This document shows, piece by piece, positions 36,101 through 42,141 of a stretch of 47,369 nt of DNA. Numbering within the stretch: the first letter of the stretch is position 1; every line of letters begins with the position of its first letter. The DNA comes from an uncultured Chlorobiaceae bacterium (GTDB taxonomy: Bacteria > Bacteroidota > Chlorobiia > Chlorobiales > Chlorobiaceae). The translations under genes and the position numbers were made by a program. Location of the stretch: assembly GCA_903865705.1 (NCBI GenBank), contig CAIPKT010000120.1, forward strand, positions 1 through 47,369, written 5' to 3'. The notes under the pieces are model-generated. The model had not been told where the DNA came from. It saw only the letters and a list, made by a program, of their open reading frames with translations, and did not search any database.

Positions 36101-36682
36101 GTAATCGCATCACGCCAGGAATTGGCCAACAGTTGCATTTACCGCATTGGGAACATCTCCTTTGCAACAGATAGCACAAAATTACAGCAAAATATTGCCT
36201 ATAATGCCTTTTTCAGGCAACTGGTTGCCTTCATGCGCCTTGGAGTTATCCCGCTGGAACTTGACGCATCGCTTTGTTATGTTGATGTGGTCGCAAAAGC
36301 GCTCGTTACACTTGCAAACAGTAACGTTTTGACGAATGAGATCCACCACATTACGACGACACGACGGGAGCGACTGGCCAGCATTATCCTCTCAACCGAC
36401 GGGATTGCCGATAAAATCCGCGGCTGTGACTTCAGCACTTTTCTGAAACGGGTGCAGGCGGCAATCGATGAACCGCAGATGGAATTGGCACTGGCCGATA
36501 CCGTTGAAAATTTTGGACTTCAAACAGGGCGTTCCCTCATGACCCTTCTGCACGGAGTGGAGATTGCCTCAGATCGAACGCAGCGCATGCTTGATAAATT
36601 TGGCATCACCTGGCCTGAAATTCCTCAGGCAGGACAGAATGCTCTCTTGAGCGCTGCCATGAAAAAGGGGAGAGACCATTGA
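24155..36682 (+). CDS. Four-module nonribosomal peptide synthetase with terminal reductase
   Basis: This 4175-residue enzyme has the order A1-T1-C2-A2-T2-C3-A3-T3-C4-A4-T4-R. Adenylation motifs TSGxTGxPKG lie near residues 166, 1214, 2266 and 3322. The carrier serines that take phosphopantetheine are about 546 (GGTS), 1597 (GGNS), 2649 (GGHS) and 3706 (GGDS). Condensation motifs start at 732 (HHCVVDG), 1778 and 2829 (both HHAVGDG), all intact. No epimerisation or thioesterase domain is seen. The end is an NAD(P)H thioester reductase with LLTGATGYLG near 3806 and catalytic Tyr3972-x3-Lys3976, so the product leaves as an aldehyde or alcohol. By-eye pocket residues of A2 (DAWFLGFIV-K) resemble leucine codes. 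A1 has Ile211 where Asp normally grips the amino group. GAGG precedes the ATG. The exporter genes are coupled to its stop. The product is unknown. Confidence 0.97.
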   Translation: MGYYRKIQEHFKILALRQPSSPALITDYNITTYAELDVAAERLAMELYNRGINVQEAIGVLTDRSPDLPAAFLAILKTGGVYVPMVAELPPQRLANMAEQAGIRRLIVLDGIEPPPELVDTLIGNGSLSPGNAVIRPEALTADWKAPVIFDHQKPGMTDLAAILFTSGSTGTPKGVMIQHDACINMALGHIAAHKITSKDRILLSTSPGFILGFRGLCLPLVSGAAYVPVSRSTIDNPESLLEQMGRHRVSIAMFTPSYLHLLKRIVPKGLRCIITAGERPDADDARHYARQVDYWNLLGATEACGAICMHHVDPEEEGPIPSGRPFANTAVYLLDNDGNEVPNGEVGELHVIGTGVSPGYLKQPQLTDEFFVETRYGRAFRSHDLARWNAKGELESLGRADHVVKISGQSVSLDEIEVTLQRHPGVSKAKVLHAKGRMVAFVECPEPDQLQHVDWRELLLKTLPSYMIPARVSVLSKIPVNSSGKADQLALQEIADSLFNEMSEHEGGTPPQGKLETAIAGIWEDLLDVRPIFREHNFFASGGTSLLAIAVSQRLHLLGYNVPVQMVLTALTVKALAEHIDAMQQQQPGMGNDIPVENIATADQEDFWIASEIGLAPAASHIVRLLHVRGRTLLPDVWQSAWIRLLDRHAALRTALYRDENGTLRWRTVASHELPPDSLLRLDHCPSIETARKIAAIWANERFQLTTPPLARAGIINVDEGNETLLWLVFHHCVVDGTSARLIQDDLLALLGERALPPAPDGIAMASIAEQQYLVSEQATRDRQFWLSRLDALADRESGAFTEYVTERQRPALPSGQGASPLTEHLDAGTFDRLAHLAKRQGIGLHALLLAILGAEIRRRCGRSDIMVGSGISIRPAGGESAIGHFVNVLPVILLKMGDLPFSSLLQETQSALTETVGHAAYPAGILYREFRQRHPELRSHSRTSLFDIALTAIPPRIIVDRDAGLTLEPLSLAGELEHPAAGLDLSFSHEPYPANGGGLNLILIWNPDVCSKESAQAWLSSFAAWARWLAEDPERIKQPLPALLPHETVLLQHWEQGPKLHRPNRRSHELFEALADRHPDRPAIISRDHIETLKEIEVRANGLAHELIKKGVERGNTIGVLTSDPANIPATVLGIWKACATYLPLAHELPALRLAKMATDAGAMHLIVLDGLTIPHVLEKAVKTIIRPEKCSPSDRRPDKAGSPDDIAYIIYTSGTTGTPKGAPISHASYINTILGVTERIGVKENDRMSLAATVGFDASLWELGHGLLNGIALVPVSLALRDDPWQLKPYYRELGVTIAFHAPSYLRVSEKLPFEGLRILLTGGEAPNLRDVRHHASKLAFWNFYGPTEATIVVSGGLIVGNHDSDTPLTVGRPLPNTEISIRHNDGSQVPPGVEGELWLGGIGIQHGYLNQPGLSAEHFVSTQEGLFYRSGDYGRWTANGEIEITGRIDQQIKLNGQRVELGEIEQILCTSPEVANAVVLVEELDMGVKVLKAFVQPENDAVPTEARLRAFLAEHLSAYMIPSSIMTVPVIPLTPAGKVDRNALSNHAKQQDKEAVREMPQNPIEKRIAAIWSDLLSLPVARNDNFFALGGNSLLAVTLAHRVTEMLGRQVSARTLFAAPTIAAFVEKIGLSPAILERKEIAPKTDFASEGEKEFWIAESAGLDTRSFTIPVHYLVTRDVVLDRWQNAWSTMVMRHDGLRTFFENDDAGQLRRKVAPKIDARLEFTVTSSADEALAHIRRHQLIPFSMNVAPLWRAGLVEAIDDNKRFFWLALHHAVGDGQSVGTLFNELEILLDEGVLPSEGNSGMVFAAREQSYLASTDSINDTEYWISLLQQVPAAAFDEWPLDAARSSKKPTGSHRLEVLLSHQTSENLKALARSHHSSLHSVILTLLAIEVMRRTGRSDIITGTTASLRESASDSQIIGYGVNMLPLHLKPDAQQSFGSLLQATQKSLAEALQHARLPFARIYRAYWNNHPHLRQPLRYPLFDIAVTENPAPRKEGSARRFTRATSAKESIRYERTDASPGQDMVLIHENLDNDGLLLQWQVNAAVYSEETARTWLESLVRWAGWLAEDPEHAGQTLPVLLPEEERQLANWERGATVDRPPLRFHELFEMMVDRPDQADCPAVITSTDALSYRALDEEANAIAHSLLQRGVGCGSIVGVLTGRSPHLPATVLGIWKSGAIYVPLASDLPQERLSFMAGDAGISQLVVLDGIAVPELLSAGRPEAFRPETLSESFRQNHSRRLFIIGKPDDTAYILYTSGSSGKPKGTLISHRSYVNMILGATAILDLNANDRILMFASPSFDVSLSDIGVPLACGAAICQAPLDVIESPNRFLEFLRECSVTVADITPTYLGLFEGDPLPPSLRVLITGGEPPVEADVIRYASKLRYFNAYGPTENTITSTMGLLKGDEQRFLSAGRPLPNTSIQICDNNGRPRVPGVAGEIWLGGIGISQGYLNRPDLTQSSFLESAQGRQYRTGDLGRWHQDGTIEIIGRVDDQVKLNGIRLELGEIEYALACHPAISQAAVVLIEQDGKSKSLWGVVRLSPGERMPEMGEWKAYLMEQLPSFMIPSGLIPVPSIPLTASGKVDRTALIALVEDRPLPSGLTPPRGELECCIAEIWTDVLKRSPIYREDNFFALGGHSLLAISVAQRLEKSLNRNVSARELFAEPTLAGFADRVHDMQTPLPTVNSVSDQATAGQREFWTAEQAGFDTSGFNIPLTLMVKGEVPSYKRWRAAWHELIARHDSLRTSFCEDESGVLRRVVVAQPDKTLELHVIASLEEARTYISSRQAEPFAMGNPVLWRAGLTRIVDGNQTIFWFVMHHAVGDGISLGILTDELSALLRGGILTPPGVGFDRSAANETAYLDSQNALIDAAYWKGIMSDLLKRRADALDEWPLDKPRQNGRSASSCTGSHCFRTRIEPATASALRSLAQQNKATLHALMLAMLGLEVERRTGRSEFLLGTAASTRQSNAEMRTIGYFINMLPLVCPVSKSRSLDALVQAIQQNLGEALQHSRYPFACIYGDFRMNATHTNHPGRYPLFDIAVTENPPLTVASEADLFLAGFAPPEPDKVSYELRRNAPAQDLVLVHEGLADGSLMLTWYVNAAIYTKDTAHTWFDSLIGWMRYPGKNPDKKGMPLPWLLPEEEELLNEWQNGQNLPLPANSFPDLFRRLAKSYPDRPAMVTDGCIQSYEMVNSRADALARALLNLDVMRGETVGVFTERSAALPETVLAIWKAGACYLPLTADLPDERLAFMARDTNLKIIIALDGLSLPPELAGCHFKTLRPENIPAGAGDSPGIDKTIKPDDPAYIIYTSGSTGMPKGVKLHHKGLLNLGIGEAEILGIRADDRLMQISSPSFDLWMSDLVITWSTGAALVPVRREEMNDLSGMHSLIQRRGVTVATMSPSYLRLFEQADFPGVRILMTVGEAPVEDDARFYATRLSYFNGYGPSECTAASAVGFIHPDGQPITIGPPMPNTTISVVDDCCKPLPPGVTGEVLIGGTGLAVGYINRPDLTAAAFVNVSGERRYKTGDLGRWLRTGELQILGRKDTQVKLHGQRVELGEIEHHIAAYPGVLQAVTILETLADHTQALRSFVTLDPQIKTPTWAEWSTYLSVSLPSYMIPASISQISAIPLTPAGKVDRQALLDLVNETPQTKNHQERTQPQTTIEKRVSEVWAEQLRHPIITREDNFFEIGGDSLRAIAVISRLRREFECQVNNLYEHPVLSSFALYCRPRPDHLRSVIGKLCTEYERDHQIRAQIERERENALHPQRAEYETRILSDLKRDLLPCHSYRHVLLTGATGYLGSYLLRELLADPAIKVTVLVRSTDNQTAQSRLDNILSGYFGNEEGGSLRNNPRLHVLAGDLRHSKFLLSLHDYNQLAGTIDAIYHCAANVNHIGLYHDFLADNVTATSHLLTLAAQQKQTPADFHFISTLSVAGSGLPNEFRLFTEYDFAPEEQDENYYVRTKQEAERLVIASRQELANSCIYRIGNISFATDSTKLQQNIAYNAFFRQLVAFMRLGVIPLELDASLCYVDVVAKALVTLANSNVLTNEIHHITTTRRERLASIILSTDGIADKIRGCDFSTFLKRVQAAIDEPQMELALADTVENFGLQTGRSLMTLLHGVEIASDRTQRMLDKFGITWPEIPQAGQNALLSAAMKKGRDH

Positions 36683-38352
36683 ACCTGCTTCGCCTCCTGC
36701 AATCTATCGGTGACAAACCTCTCCGCAAGCTTATTGCCTTTGCTTCAGCCTCTGCATTAAGCACAACACTTGTGCTTGCAGTGGTTACCATGGCAGCCCA
36801 AAAAATCGATAAAACGAAGGAGGAATTTGTCGATTTACCGGTTGCAGCACTCTTTTTGCTCTGTTTACTTGTTTATGTGATCTATGAAAGCCGATTGGTT
36901 GAGCAGTTTGCGGCTGACATTGAAGAGGCGATAGACCAACTGCGGATGAAGCTTATCAATCGGGTACGCCATGCGGATTTGTGGCAACTTGAGCATTTTG
37001 GCCAAAGCAGACTGTTCGGGAACATCACCCAGAGCTGTAAAATTATTTCATCGAATTCCCAATACCTTGCCCTTGCAACACGTTCGGTTATCCAAATCGC
37101 TCTGATACTTATCTATATTGCCCTGGTGTCGATGGTTTCATTTCTGCTGTTGACACTTCTTCTGGCTGCGGCCGCAACCACTTACTACCGGCTTGGCCTC
37201 TCTTTGGAGAAATGCCAGGAAGAGCTCTCCCTGGATGAGGCAAAACTCTTTGAATGCGTCTCTGATCTCCTTGATGGATTCAAGGAACAGCGACTCTGCA
37301 GCAAACGCAGCAATGCTCTTGGTGATGAGTTTAATGAGCTGTCAAGCCGCATGGTAGAGGCTCGCAGCGAACTGCATCGACAAAGCTGGGCACAGTTTGT
37401 GTTCGGCGAGTCAATGTTCAACCTGATGCTTGGGCTTGTGGTTTTTGTTGTCCCGATTTATTCCCCTTCTGACAGAACCGAGCTGGTAAAAATATCGGCA
37501 GCGGTACTCTTTATGGTGCCCCCTATTTTTGGACTGATGCAGTCCTTGTCCGTATTGCGTGCAGCAAAAGCTGCAGCGGGACATATGATGGGACTCGACA
37601 CAGAACTCGCAAATATTGCAGAGCAAAGCAGTGAGGAACCTGCCAAACCGGCAGCCAGCAACGGCAACAACAACTTTAATGTCAACTTCAGCGAAATCCG
37701 GATGGCTGACCTGGTCTTTGCCTACCCTGCTCCTGGCGGTGAAATCCCCTTCACACTTGGACCCCTGAACGTCCGAATCCTGCGGGGCGAAGTAATTTTC
37801 ATTACTGGTGGTAATGGCTCAGGCAAGTCGAGCTTCATCAAACTGTTGACCAGTCTCTATCATCCTGAGCGTGGCCGACTATTGAAAGACAATACGGTAG
37901 TTTCTGCACCCCGCTTCGCAGAACATCGCGCACTAATGGCCTCAGTCTTCTCTGACTTTCACCTGTTCACCCGGCTCTATGGCATTGGTGAAGTAGACTC
38001 TATGGCTGCAGAAGAGCTCCTGCGCTGGGTGGAGATGGACCATATCGTCGGGTTCAAAGAGAACCGATTTACCCGGACAGAACTGTCGACGGGACAGCGC
38101 AAACGACTTGCCCTTGTCGCAGCATTGCTTGAAAAAAAACCAATCCTGATTCTTGATGAATGGGCTGCCGACCAGGACGCTTTCTTCAGAAAGAAATTCT
38201 ATCGAGAGATCATTCCGGAACTGAAGCGTCGGGGAATGACCATTATTGCCGTGACTCATGATGACCGCTATTTTGATGCTGCAGATCGCCGTCTCCATCT
38301 TGAGGAGGGCCAACTTAGAGAACTGCAGACAAGCAAGGAGGAAAGACCATGA
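36679..38352 (+). CDS. ABC exporter half-transporter 1 (cyclic-peptide-export type)
   Basis: The TTG start overlaps the NRPS stop (TTGA), so this 557-residue protein is made in step with the synthetase. The N-terminal ~320 residues are a membrane domain with about six segments; the C-terminal part is an ATPase with Walker A ITGGNGSGKSS near 375, signature LSTGQRKRLA near 469, Walker B ILILDEWAADQD near 491 and H-loop VTHDDRYF near 525. The DEWAADQD-x-FFRKKFY run is typical of SyrD/YojI-type exporters of peptides. It probably moves the NRPS product out of the cytoplasm, paired with the next gene. Confidence 0.93.
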   Translation: MNLLRLLQSIGDKPLRKLIAFASASALSTTLVLAVVTMAAQKIDKTKEEFVDLPVAALFLLCLLVYVIYESRLVEQFAADIEEAIDQLRMKLINRVRHADLWQLEHFGQSRLFGNITQSCKIISSNSQYLALATRSVIQIALILIYIALVSMVSFLLLTLLLAAAATTYYRLGLSLEKCQEELSLDEAKLFECVSDLLDGFKEQRLCSKRSNALGDEFNELSSRMVEARSELHRQSWAQFVFGESMFNLMLGLVVFVVPIYSPSDRTELVKISAAVLFMVPPIFGLMQSLSVLRAAKAAAGHMMGLDTELANIAEQSSEEPAKPAASNGNNNFNVNFSEIRMADLVFAYPAPGGEIPFTLGPLNVRILRGEVIFITGGNGSGKSSFIKLLTSLYHPERGRLLKDNTVVSAPRFAEHRALMASVFSDFHLFTRLYGIGEVDSMAAEELLRWVEMDHIVGFKENRFTRTELSTGQRKRLALVAALLEKKPILILDEWAADQDAFFRKKFYREIIPELKRRGMTIIAVTHDDRYFDAADRRLHLEEGQLRELQTSKEERP

Positions 38353-39977
38353 GATTATTTAAAGCAGTTGTACGGGAAATTCCGGAAAATCTCAAATCAC
38401 TCTTTTTTATGACCGTTTTGGCTGCAGTTGCAACAATGTCGCTCGTTGCGCTGGTTTCAACCGCTGCCAAAGAGGGAGGAGGAGGGCAAGTGAGTGGGCG
38501 TCTTATGTTGATGTTCGCAATAACCGTGATACTTTTCCATGTCACACACATCTATACGCTGGTGACAGCTTCTCGAGATACTGAGCGGCTGATACACAAG
38601 CTGCGGGTCGGCCTGTTCAATCTTATCCGTCGAACAGACCTGGTAACAATTGAAAAAATTGGTCACTCCGATCTTCAGGGAGCTCTCACCCAGGACACGC
38701 AAATTCTTGCCGAGGTTCTGCCAATGCTGGTGATCGGGTTTCAGCAGGCTGTAATGTTGCTCTTTCTGGCAGCCTACCTTGCATGGCTTTCCCCTTTCGC
38801 CTGTATCCTTGCCTTCAGCCTTGCCGGATTAACCGTCGCAATCCGCTTTTCCCGCGTTAAGGGGTTGCGGACGCTGATGCAATCGGCTGACAGAGCCGAA
38901 AAACGGGTTTTCGATGGGCTTGCCGAACTTCTGCACGGGTTCAAAGAAATCAGGATGAGCAACCCGCGTGCTGACGATTTGACCGGTGCTCTTGCTGATG
39001 CATCTCATGAATCACGGATAACCAGCTCATTGCTGAAAGCGCAATGGGGACGAAATTATGCCGTCATCGAAGCGATGTTATTTTCGCTGGTAGGCTTGAT
39101 GGTTTTCGTCGTGCCCCTGTTTGTTGCAGGCTTTCATCAGGTGGTCTTGCCAGCCACGATCGCGGTGCTTTTTATCTCTGGACCTGTGAGTACCGTTTCC
39201 TTTGTCACTCCTCTTGTTACAAAAGCTGAACTGGCACTTGAAAACATTGAAAAAATCAAAAACAAACTGACTGCCGCGGCAAAAACAGCATCAAGTGAAG
39301 AAACAGGTTCACTTGAAAAATCACCCTTGACGATTGCCCTTAAAAGAGCAGAGCTTTCTTTCAGGGATGAAAACGGAATGCCCTTATTCAAAGTCGGACC
39401 GCTCACGGCTGAATTCCATGCCGGTCAAATCACCATGATTACCGGGGGGAACGGCTCAGGCAAGTCAACCCTTCTGCGCATGCTTACTGGGCTGATTCCA
39501 CTGGATTCAGGCTCTCTTATTGCCGATGGAGTTGAGCTGCAAACCGAACAAATGCAGGATTACCGAAACAGATTTTCTGCCATTTTCTCCGACTTTCATC
39601 TTTCACAGCGCCTCACATCCATTGATGAGCCAAATCCGGAAATAATCAGCATCATGCTCGAACGTTTCGGCATGCAGGATAAAGTGACCTTGACCGGTGG
39701 TTCCTTCAGCACTATAGATCTTTCTGCCGGCCAGCGGAAGCGACTTGCATTTATAGTCGCAGAACTTGAGGACAACCCGATTATTGTGCTTGACGAATGG
39801 GCCGCAGACCAGGATCCATACTTCCGCCGCATTTTCTACGAAGAACTGTTACCTGATCTCAAGGCACGTGGCAAGATCATCATATGCGTAACCCATGATG
39901 ATCGATGGTTCCACCTCTCCGACAAAATGTATAGAATGAATGAAGGCCAGATAGAAGAACCTCGCACCATAATATAA
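38349..39977 (+). CDS. ABC exporter half-transporter 2 (cyclic-peptide-export type)
   Basis: The ATG overlaps the previous stop (ATGA). The 542-residue protein has the same architecture: a membrane domain to about residue 300, Walker A ITGGNGSGKST near 364, signature LSAGQRKRLA near 458, Walker B IIVLDEWAADQD near 481 and H-loop VTHDDRWF near 513. Both ATP sites look competent in both half-transporters. Different but related partners, translationally coupled, suggest a heterodimer, whereas single SyrD-like exporters usually act as homodimers. A gap of about 100 bases separates it from the phosphopantetheinyl transferase. Confidence 0.93.
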   Translation: MRLFKAVVREIPENLKSLFFMTVLAAVATMSLVALVSTAAKEGGGGQVSGRLMLMFAITVILFHVTHIYTLVTASRDTERLIHKLRVGLFNLIRRTDLVTIEKIGHSDLQGALTQDTQILAEVLPMLVIGFQQAVMLLFLAAYLAWLSPFACILAFSLAGLTVAIRFSRVKGLRTLMQSADRAEKRVFDGLAELLHGFKEIRMSNPRADDLTGALADASHESRITSSLLKAQWGRNYAVIEAMLFSLVGLMVFVVPLFVAGFHQVVLPATIAVLFISGPVSTVSFVTPLVTKAELALENIEKIKNKLTAAAKTASSEETGSLEKSPLTIALKRAELSFRDENGMPLFKVGPLTAEFHAGQITMITGGNGSGKSTLLRMLTGLIPLDSGSLIADGVELQTEQMQDYRNRFSAIFSDFHLSQRLTSIDEPNPEIISIMLERFGMQDKVTLTGGSFSTIDLSAGQRKRLAFIVAELEDNPIIVLDEWAADQDPYFRRIFYEELLPDLKARGKIIICVTHDDRWFHLSDKMYRMNEGQIEEPRTII

Positions 39978-40078
39978 GTGGTATAAATAATCCTCTGCAT
40001 GCAGCACACGATGAATTGAAGATGAAATCAAGACAACCAGCCGGCCATATCCATGAACAAATGGGTTGTGAGGTGCAT

Positions 40079-40762
40079 ATGCATATGAACCATCATCCTG
40101 CAGTCAGGTTGTGGACGATTAATCTAAATGGTTTGAACACTCCTCCTCCCAACTGGCTCGAACTGCTTGATGAAGAAGAGCTTTTGCATTGCCAGCGGTT
40201 TCGACAAGAAAAGGATCGCCTTGCCTATATTGCAGCACACGCCCTCCTCCGCTGCACACTCAGTCGTTCACTCAAGATTCCTCAGTCATCCCTGATTATA
40301 GCCCACGACAAAAGGGGAAAGCCCTTCATCAATATGCCGGAAAGCAGAGCCATTGGAATAAGTCTCTCTCATACGGCAGGAATGGTTGCCGTCGTTCTCA
40401 GCGAAGCAGGAAACGTCGGGGTTGATGTAGAAGCCGTCAATCAACAACTCATTCATCAGGATGATTTGTCTGCTTTTGGAGTGAGTCATGAAGAAGCCGA
40501 AGACCTTGCATCAATCGCTGAGCCCGCAAGAAGTGAGCTGTTTTTCGATTTATGGACAACCCGAGAAGCAGTTGCCAAGGCTGATGGACGAGGTCTTTCA
40601 CTCCCCTTCTCTCTCATACAAATTGATCGCTCAAAAAACATGGCGACAATTCAGGAAAATGGAAACTCTCCCGAAAGTCATTGGCGTTTGTGGCGCAAAC
40701 GCCCCTCCCCTCTTCACCGGTTAAGTGTGGCTTGGTCGAAAGAGTGCAGTGAATTACCCTAA
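40079..40762 (+). CDS. Sfp-type 4'-phosphopantetheinyl transferase
   Basis: From ATG 40079, with GAGG 5 bases before it, this 227-residue enzyme transfers phosphopantetheine from CoA to carrier-protein serines and so switches on the NRPS. The family motifs are a GVDVE at 114-118 that binds magnesium and a WTTREAVAKADGRGL segment at 159-173 that replaces the usual W-x-x-KEA-x-x-KA pattern. An RFRQEKDRLAYIAAHALLR segment (about 40-58) is typical of Sfp/HetI types. Longer in-frame starts exist at 40016 (TTG) and 40022 (ATG), without clear ribosome sites. Being in the cluster, it is almost certainly the activator of the four carrier domains. Confidence 0.9.
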   Translation: MHMNHHPAVRLWTINLNGLNTPPPNWLELLDEEELLHCQRFRQEKDRLAYIAAHALLRCTLSRSLKIPQSSLIIAHDKRGKPFINMPESRAIGISLSHTAGMVAVVLSEAGNVGVDVEAVNQQLIHQDDLSAFGVSHEEAEDLASIAEPARSELFFDLWTTREAVAKADGRGLSLPFSLIQIDRSKNMATIQENGNSPESHWRLWRKRPSPLHRLSVAWSKECSELP

Positions 40763-40912
40763 CTAATTTTATTAAAGTCTCATACGTGTAGCCGACTGCG
40801 GATGTAAAATGAAGCCCCAATCAACATTTTGATTAAAAGGGTTATAATGTTAAAATGAGTCATGTTTATAGCCACCATGTTCCATAAACCCATAATTAAG
40901 GAGAACCCGATT

Positions 40913-41248
40913 ATGTCCCGTTTTGTTTCTGCTTCACTTTGCGCTCTTTTTGTTCTCTCGATAGGCTCTGCGGAAGCCAAGGCAGCATATAATGCTGCTG
41001 CAGGCAAAGTTGTGTATGATGCCAGTTGTGCGACCTGCCACAAAGTAGCCCTCATGGGTGCGCCAAAATTAGGCGACAAGGCAGCATGGGCACCTCGTAT
41101 TGCTCAGGGCGAAGCTATGCTTGTCAGCAAATCAATAAAAGGTTTCACCGGTAAAAAAGGAATGATGCCGGCAAAAGGCGGCAATCCAAAACTCACCGAT
41201 GCCCAGATCGGCAATGCTGTCGCTTACCTCGTTCAGCAAAGCAAATAA
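40913..41248 (+). CDS. Cytochrome c-555, periplasmic monoheme electron carrier
   Basis: ATG 40913 follows a clear ribosome site (AAGGAGA). The 111-residue precursor has a signal peptide (about 1-24, ending AEAKA). The mature part has one haem site, CATCH at 39-43, and a methionine ligand in GMMPAKGG near 84-85, with the WAPRIAQG and NAVAYLVQQSK segments of the green sulfur bacterial c-555 family. In those organisms it passes electrons to the photosynthetic reaction centre P840 in the periplasm and accepts them from sulfide or thiosulfate oxidation. This is the main taxonomic marker in the window. An upstream in-frame start at 40862 is not needed. It is followed by a strong terminator. Confidence 0.93.
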   Translation: MSRFVSASLCALFVLSIGSAEAKAAYNAAAGKVVYDASCATCHKVALMGAPKLGDKAAWAPRIAQGEAMLVSKSIKGFTGKKGMMPAKGGNPKLTDAQIGNAVAYLVQQSK

Positions 41249-41275
41249 GCACATTTTCCTGATGATGATTGAATG

Positions 41276-41300
41276 GGCGGGATGATCTCCCGCCTTTTTT
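41276..41300 (+). terminator. Terminator of the cytochrome c-555 gene
   Basis: GGCGGGA and TCCCGCC form a perfect 7-bp stem around TGATC, followed by six T. It lies 27 bases after the stop. The remaining 238 bases to the next gene show nothing recognisable. Confidence 0.9.
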
Positions 41301-41538
41301 CATTTCTCCGATTCATCTCTTTTTTGTTCGACAGATACCACTAATCGGAGCGCAATTTACAGCAACTGTTATCTCAGCGGAAGTAAGCTCATCATACAAT
41401 TTTTGATAGTGAGCTTTTCGTAGAAGGAAAACAATGTTGAAGGCACTATATTATTACAAGATAAAATAATAGTATTTATCGCTTTATAAAGGCGTATTTT
41501 TAAGCCAATACTTTACTCACCTTTTACCGGGAAGACTA

Positions 41539-41766
41539 ATGAAACAAAATATGGGCCAAACTGACAGAATAATCCGTGCAGTAATCGGGGCGACAATTAT
41601 TCTGATTGGATTGATAACGCATTCGTGGTGGGGCGCGGTTGGACTTGTTCCGCTTTTGACTTCGGTTGCAGGGTTTTGTCCTCTATATACAGTGCTGAAG
41701 ATTTCGACATGCGGCAGTAGTGAACGCCAGGAAAAGCCGGCCAAAAGTGATGTTCCTAAATCATGA
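41539..41766 (+). CDS. Small DUF2892 membrane protein (YgaP-type)
   Basis: This 75-residue protein has two hydrophobic segments, the first with RAVIGATIILIGLITHSWWG and the second with VGLVPLLTSVAGFCPLYTVL. The final GFCPLYTVLKIST is the DUF2892 hallmark. Such proteins are small inner-membrane partners, sometimes fused to a rhodanese in YgaP. The ribosome site GGGAAG is near the ATG. A similar gene faces it at 41899-42102, sharing a terminator. Confidence 0.88.
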   Translation: MKQNMGQTDRIIRAVIGATIILIGLITHSWWGAVGLVPLLTSVAGFCPLYTVLKISTCGSSERQEKPAKSDVPKS

Positions 41767-41807
41767 GGGGCTAAAGAGCTTTTCCCCTGATTGACAGAGA
41801 TAGAACA

Positions 41808-41852
41808 AAAAAGCAGCAACATGAAGCTTTAATGCAAAGGTTGCTGCTTTTT
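41808..41852. terminator. Shared bidirectional terminator between two DUF2892 genes
   Basis: AAAAAGCAGCAAC pairs with GTTGCTGCTTTTT over 13 bases with a 19-base loop. A-rich and T-rich flanks let it stop transcription from both converging genes. Confidence 0.85.
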
Positions 41853-41898
41853 GTTGTGGTGTACAAACGTGCGAAATCAATAAAAAAATACGAACGAG

Positions 41899-42102
41899 TT
41901 ATTTGAACGCATGACCAGGCTCAACGCCAACAGCCTTAAGTATTTTGGCAAGTGGGCAGAACCCTGTAAATGCCGCTTGAAAAAGGTTTGCGCCTACAAA
42001 CCCCGTAAACCAGAGCCAGTTCTGATTGTGATAGATTGAAAGCAACACGCTTGCAAGCACAAAACAGCCTGCAACAGCCAATACAACTCGATCGATATTC
42101 AT
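41899..42102 (-). CDS. Small DUF2892 membrane protein (YgaP-type)
   Basis: This 67-residue protein is a second DUF2892 member, with [17 protein letters not shown] and [20 protein letters not shown] as its two membrane segments, followed by [13 protein letters not shown]. The CPLAKIL segment is the family end motif. It is convergent with its paralogue and separated from it by the shared terminator. The sequence differs enough that the two are not a recent copy. Role unknown; in other bacteria it is often near thiol or sulfur-related genes. Confidence 0.88.
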   Translation of the reverse strand: MNIDRVVLAVAGCFVLASVLLSIYHNQNWLWFTGFVGANLFQAAFTGFCPLAKILKAVGVEPGHAFK

Positions 42103-42141
42103 GTCCGAAGTATTTAGATTATTAATAAAATTATAAATAAT

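Noticed and set aside
24155-36682. Epimerisation or thioesterase domain in the NRPS
   Set aside because: I looked for extra HHxxxDG units after the carrier domains and a GxSxG hydrolase at the end; only three C domains and a terminal reductase are present.
40862-40912. Longer N-terminus for the cytochrome c-555 gene
   Set aside because: The ribosome site AAGGAGA and the signal peptide fit the ATG at 40913; the upstream extension adds unlikely residues.
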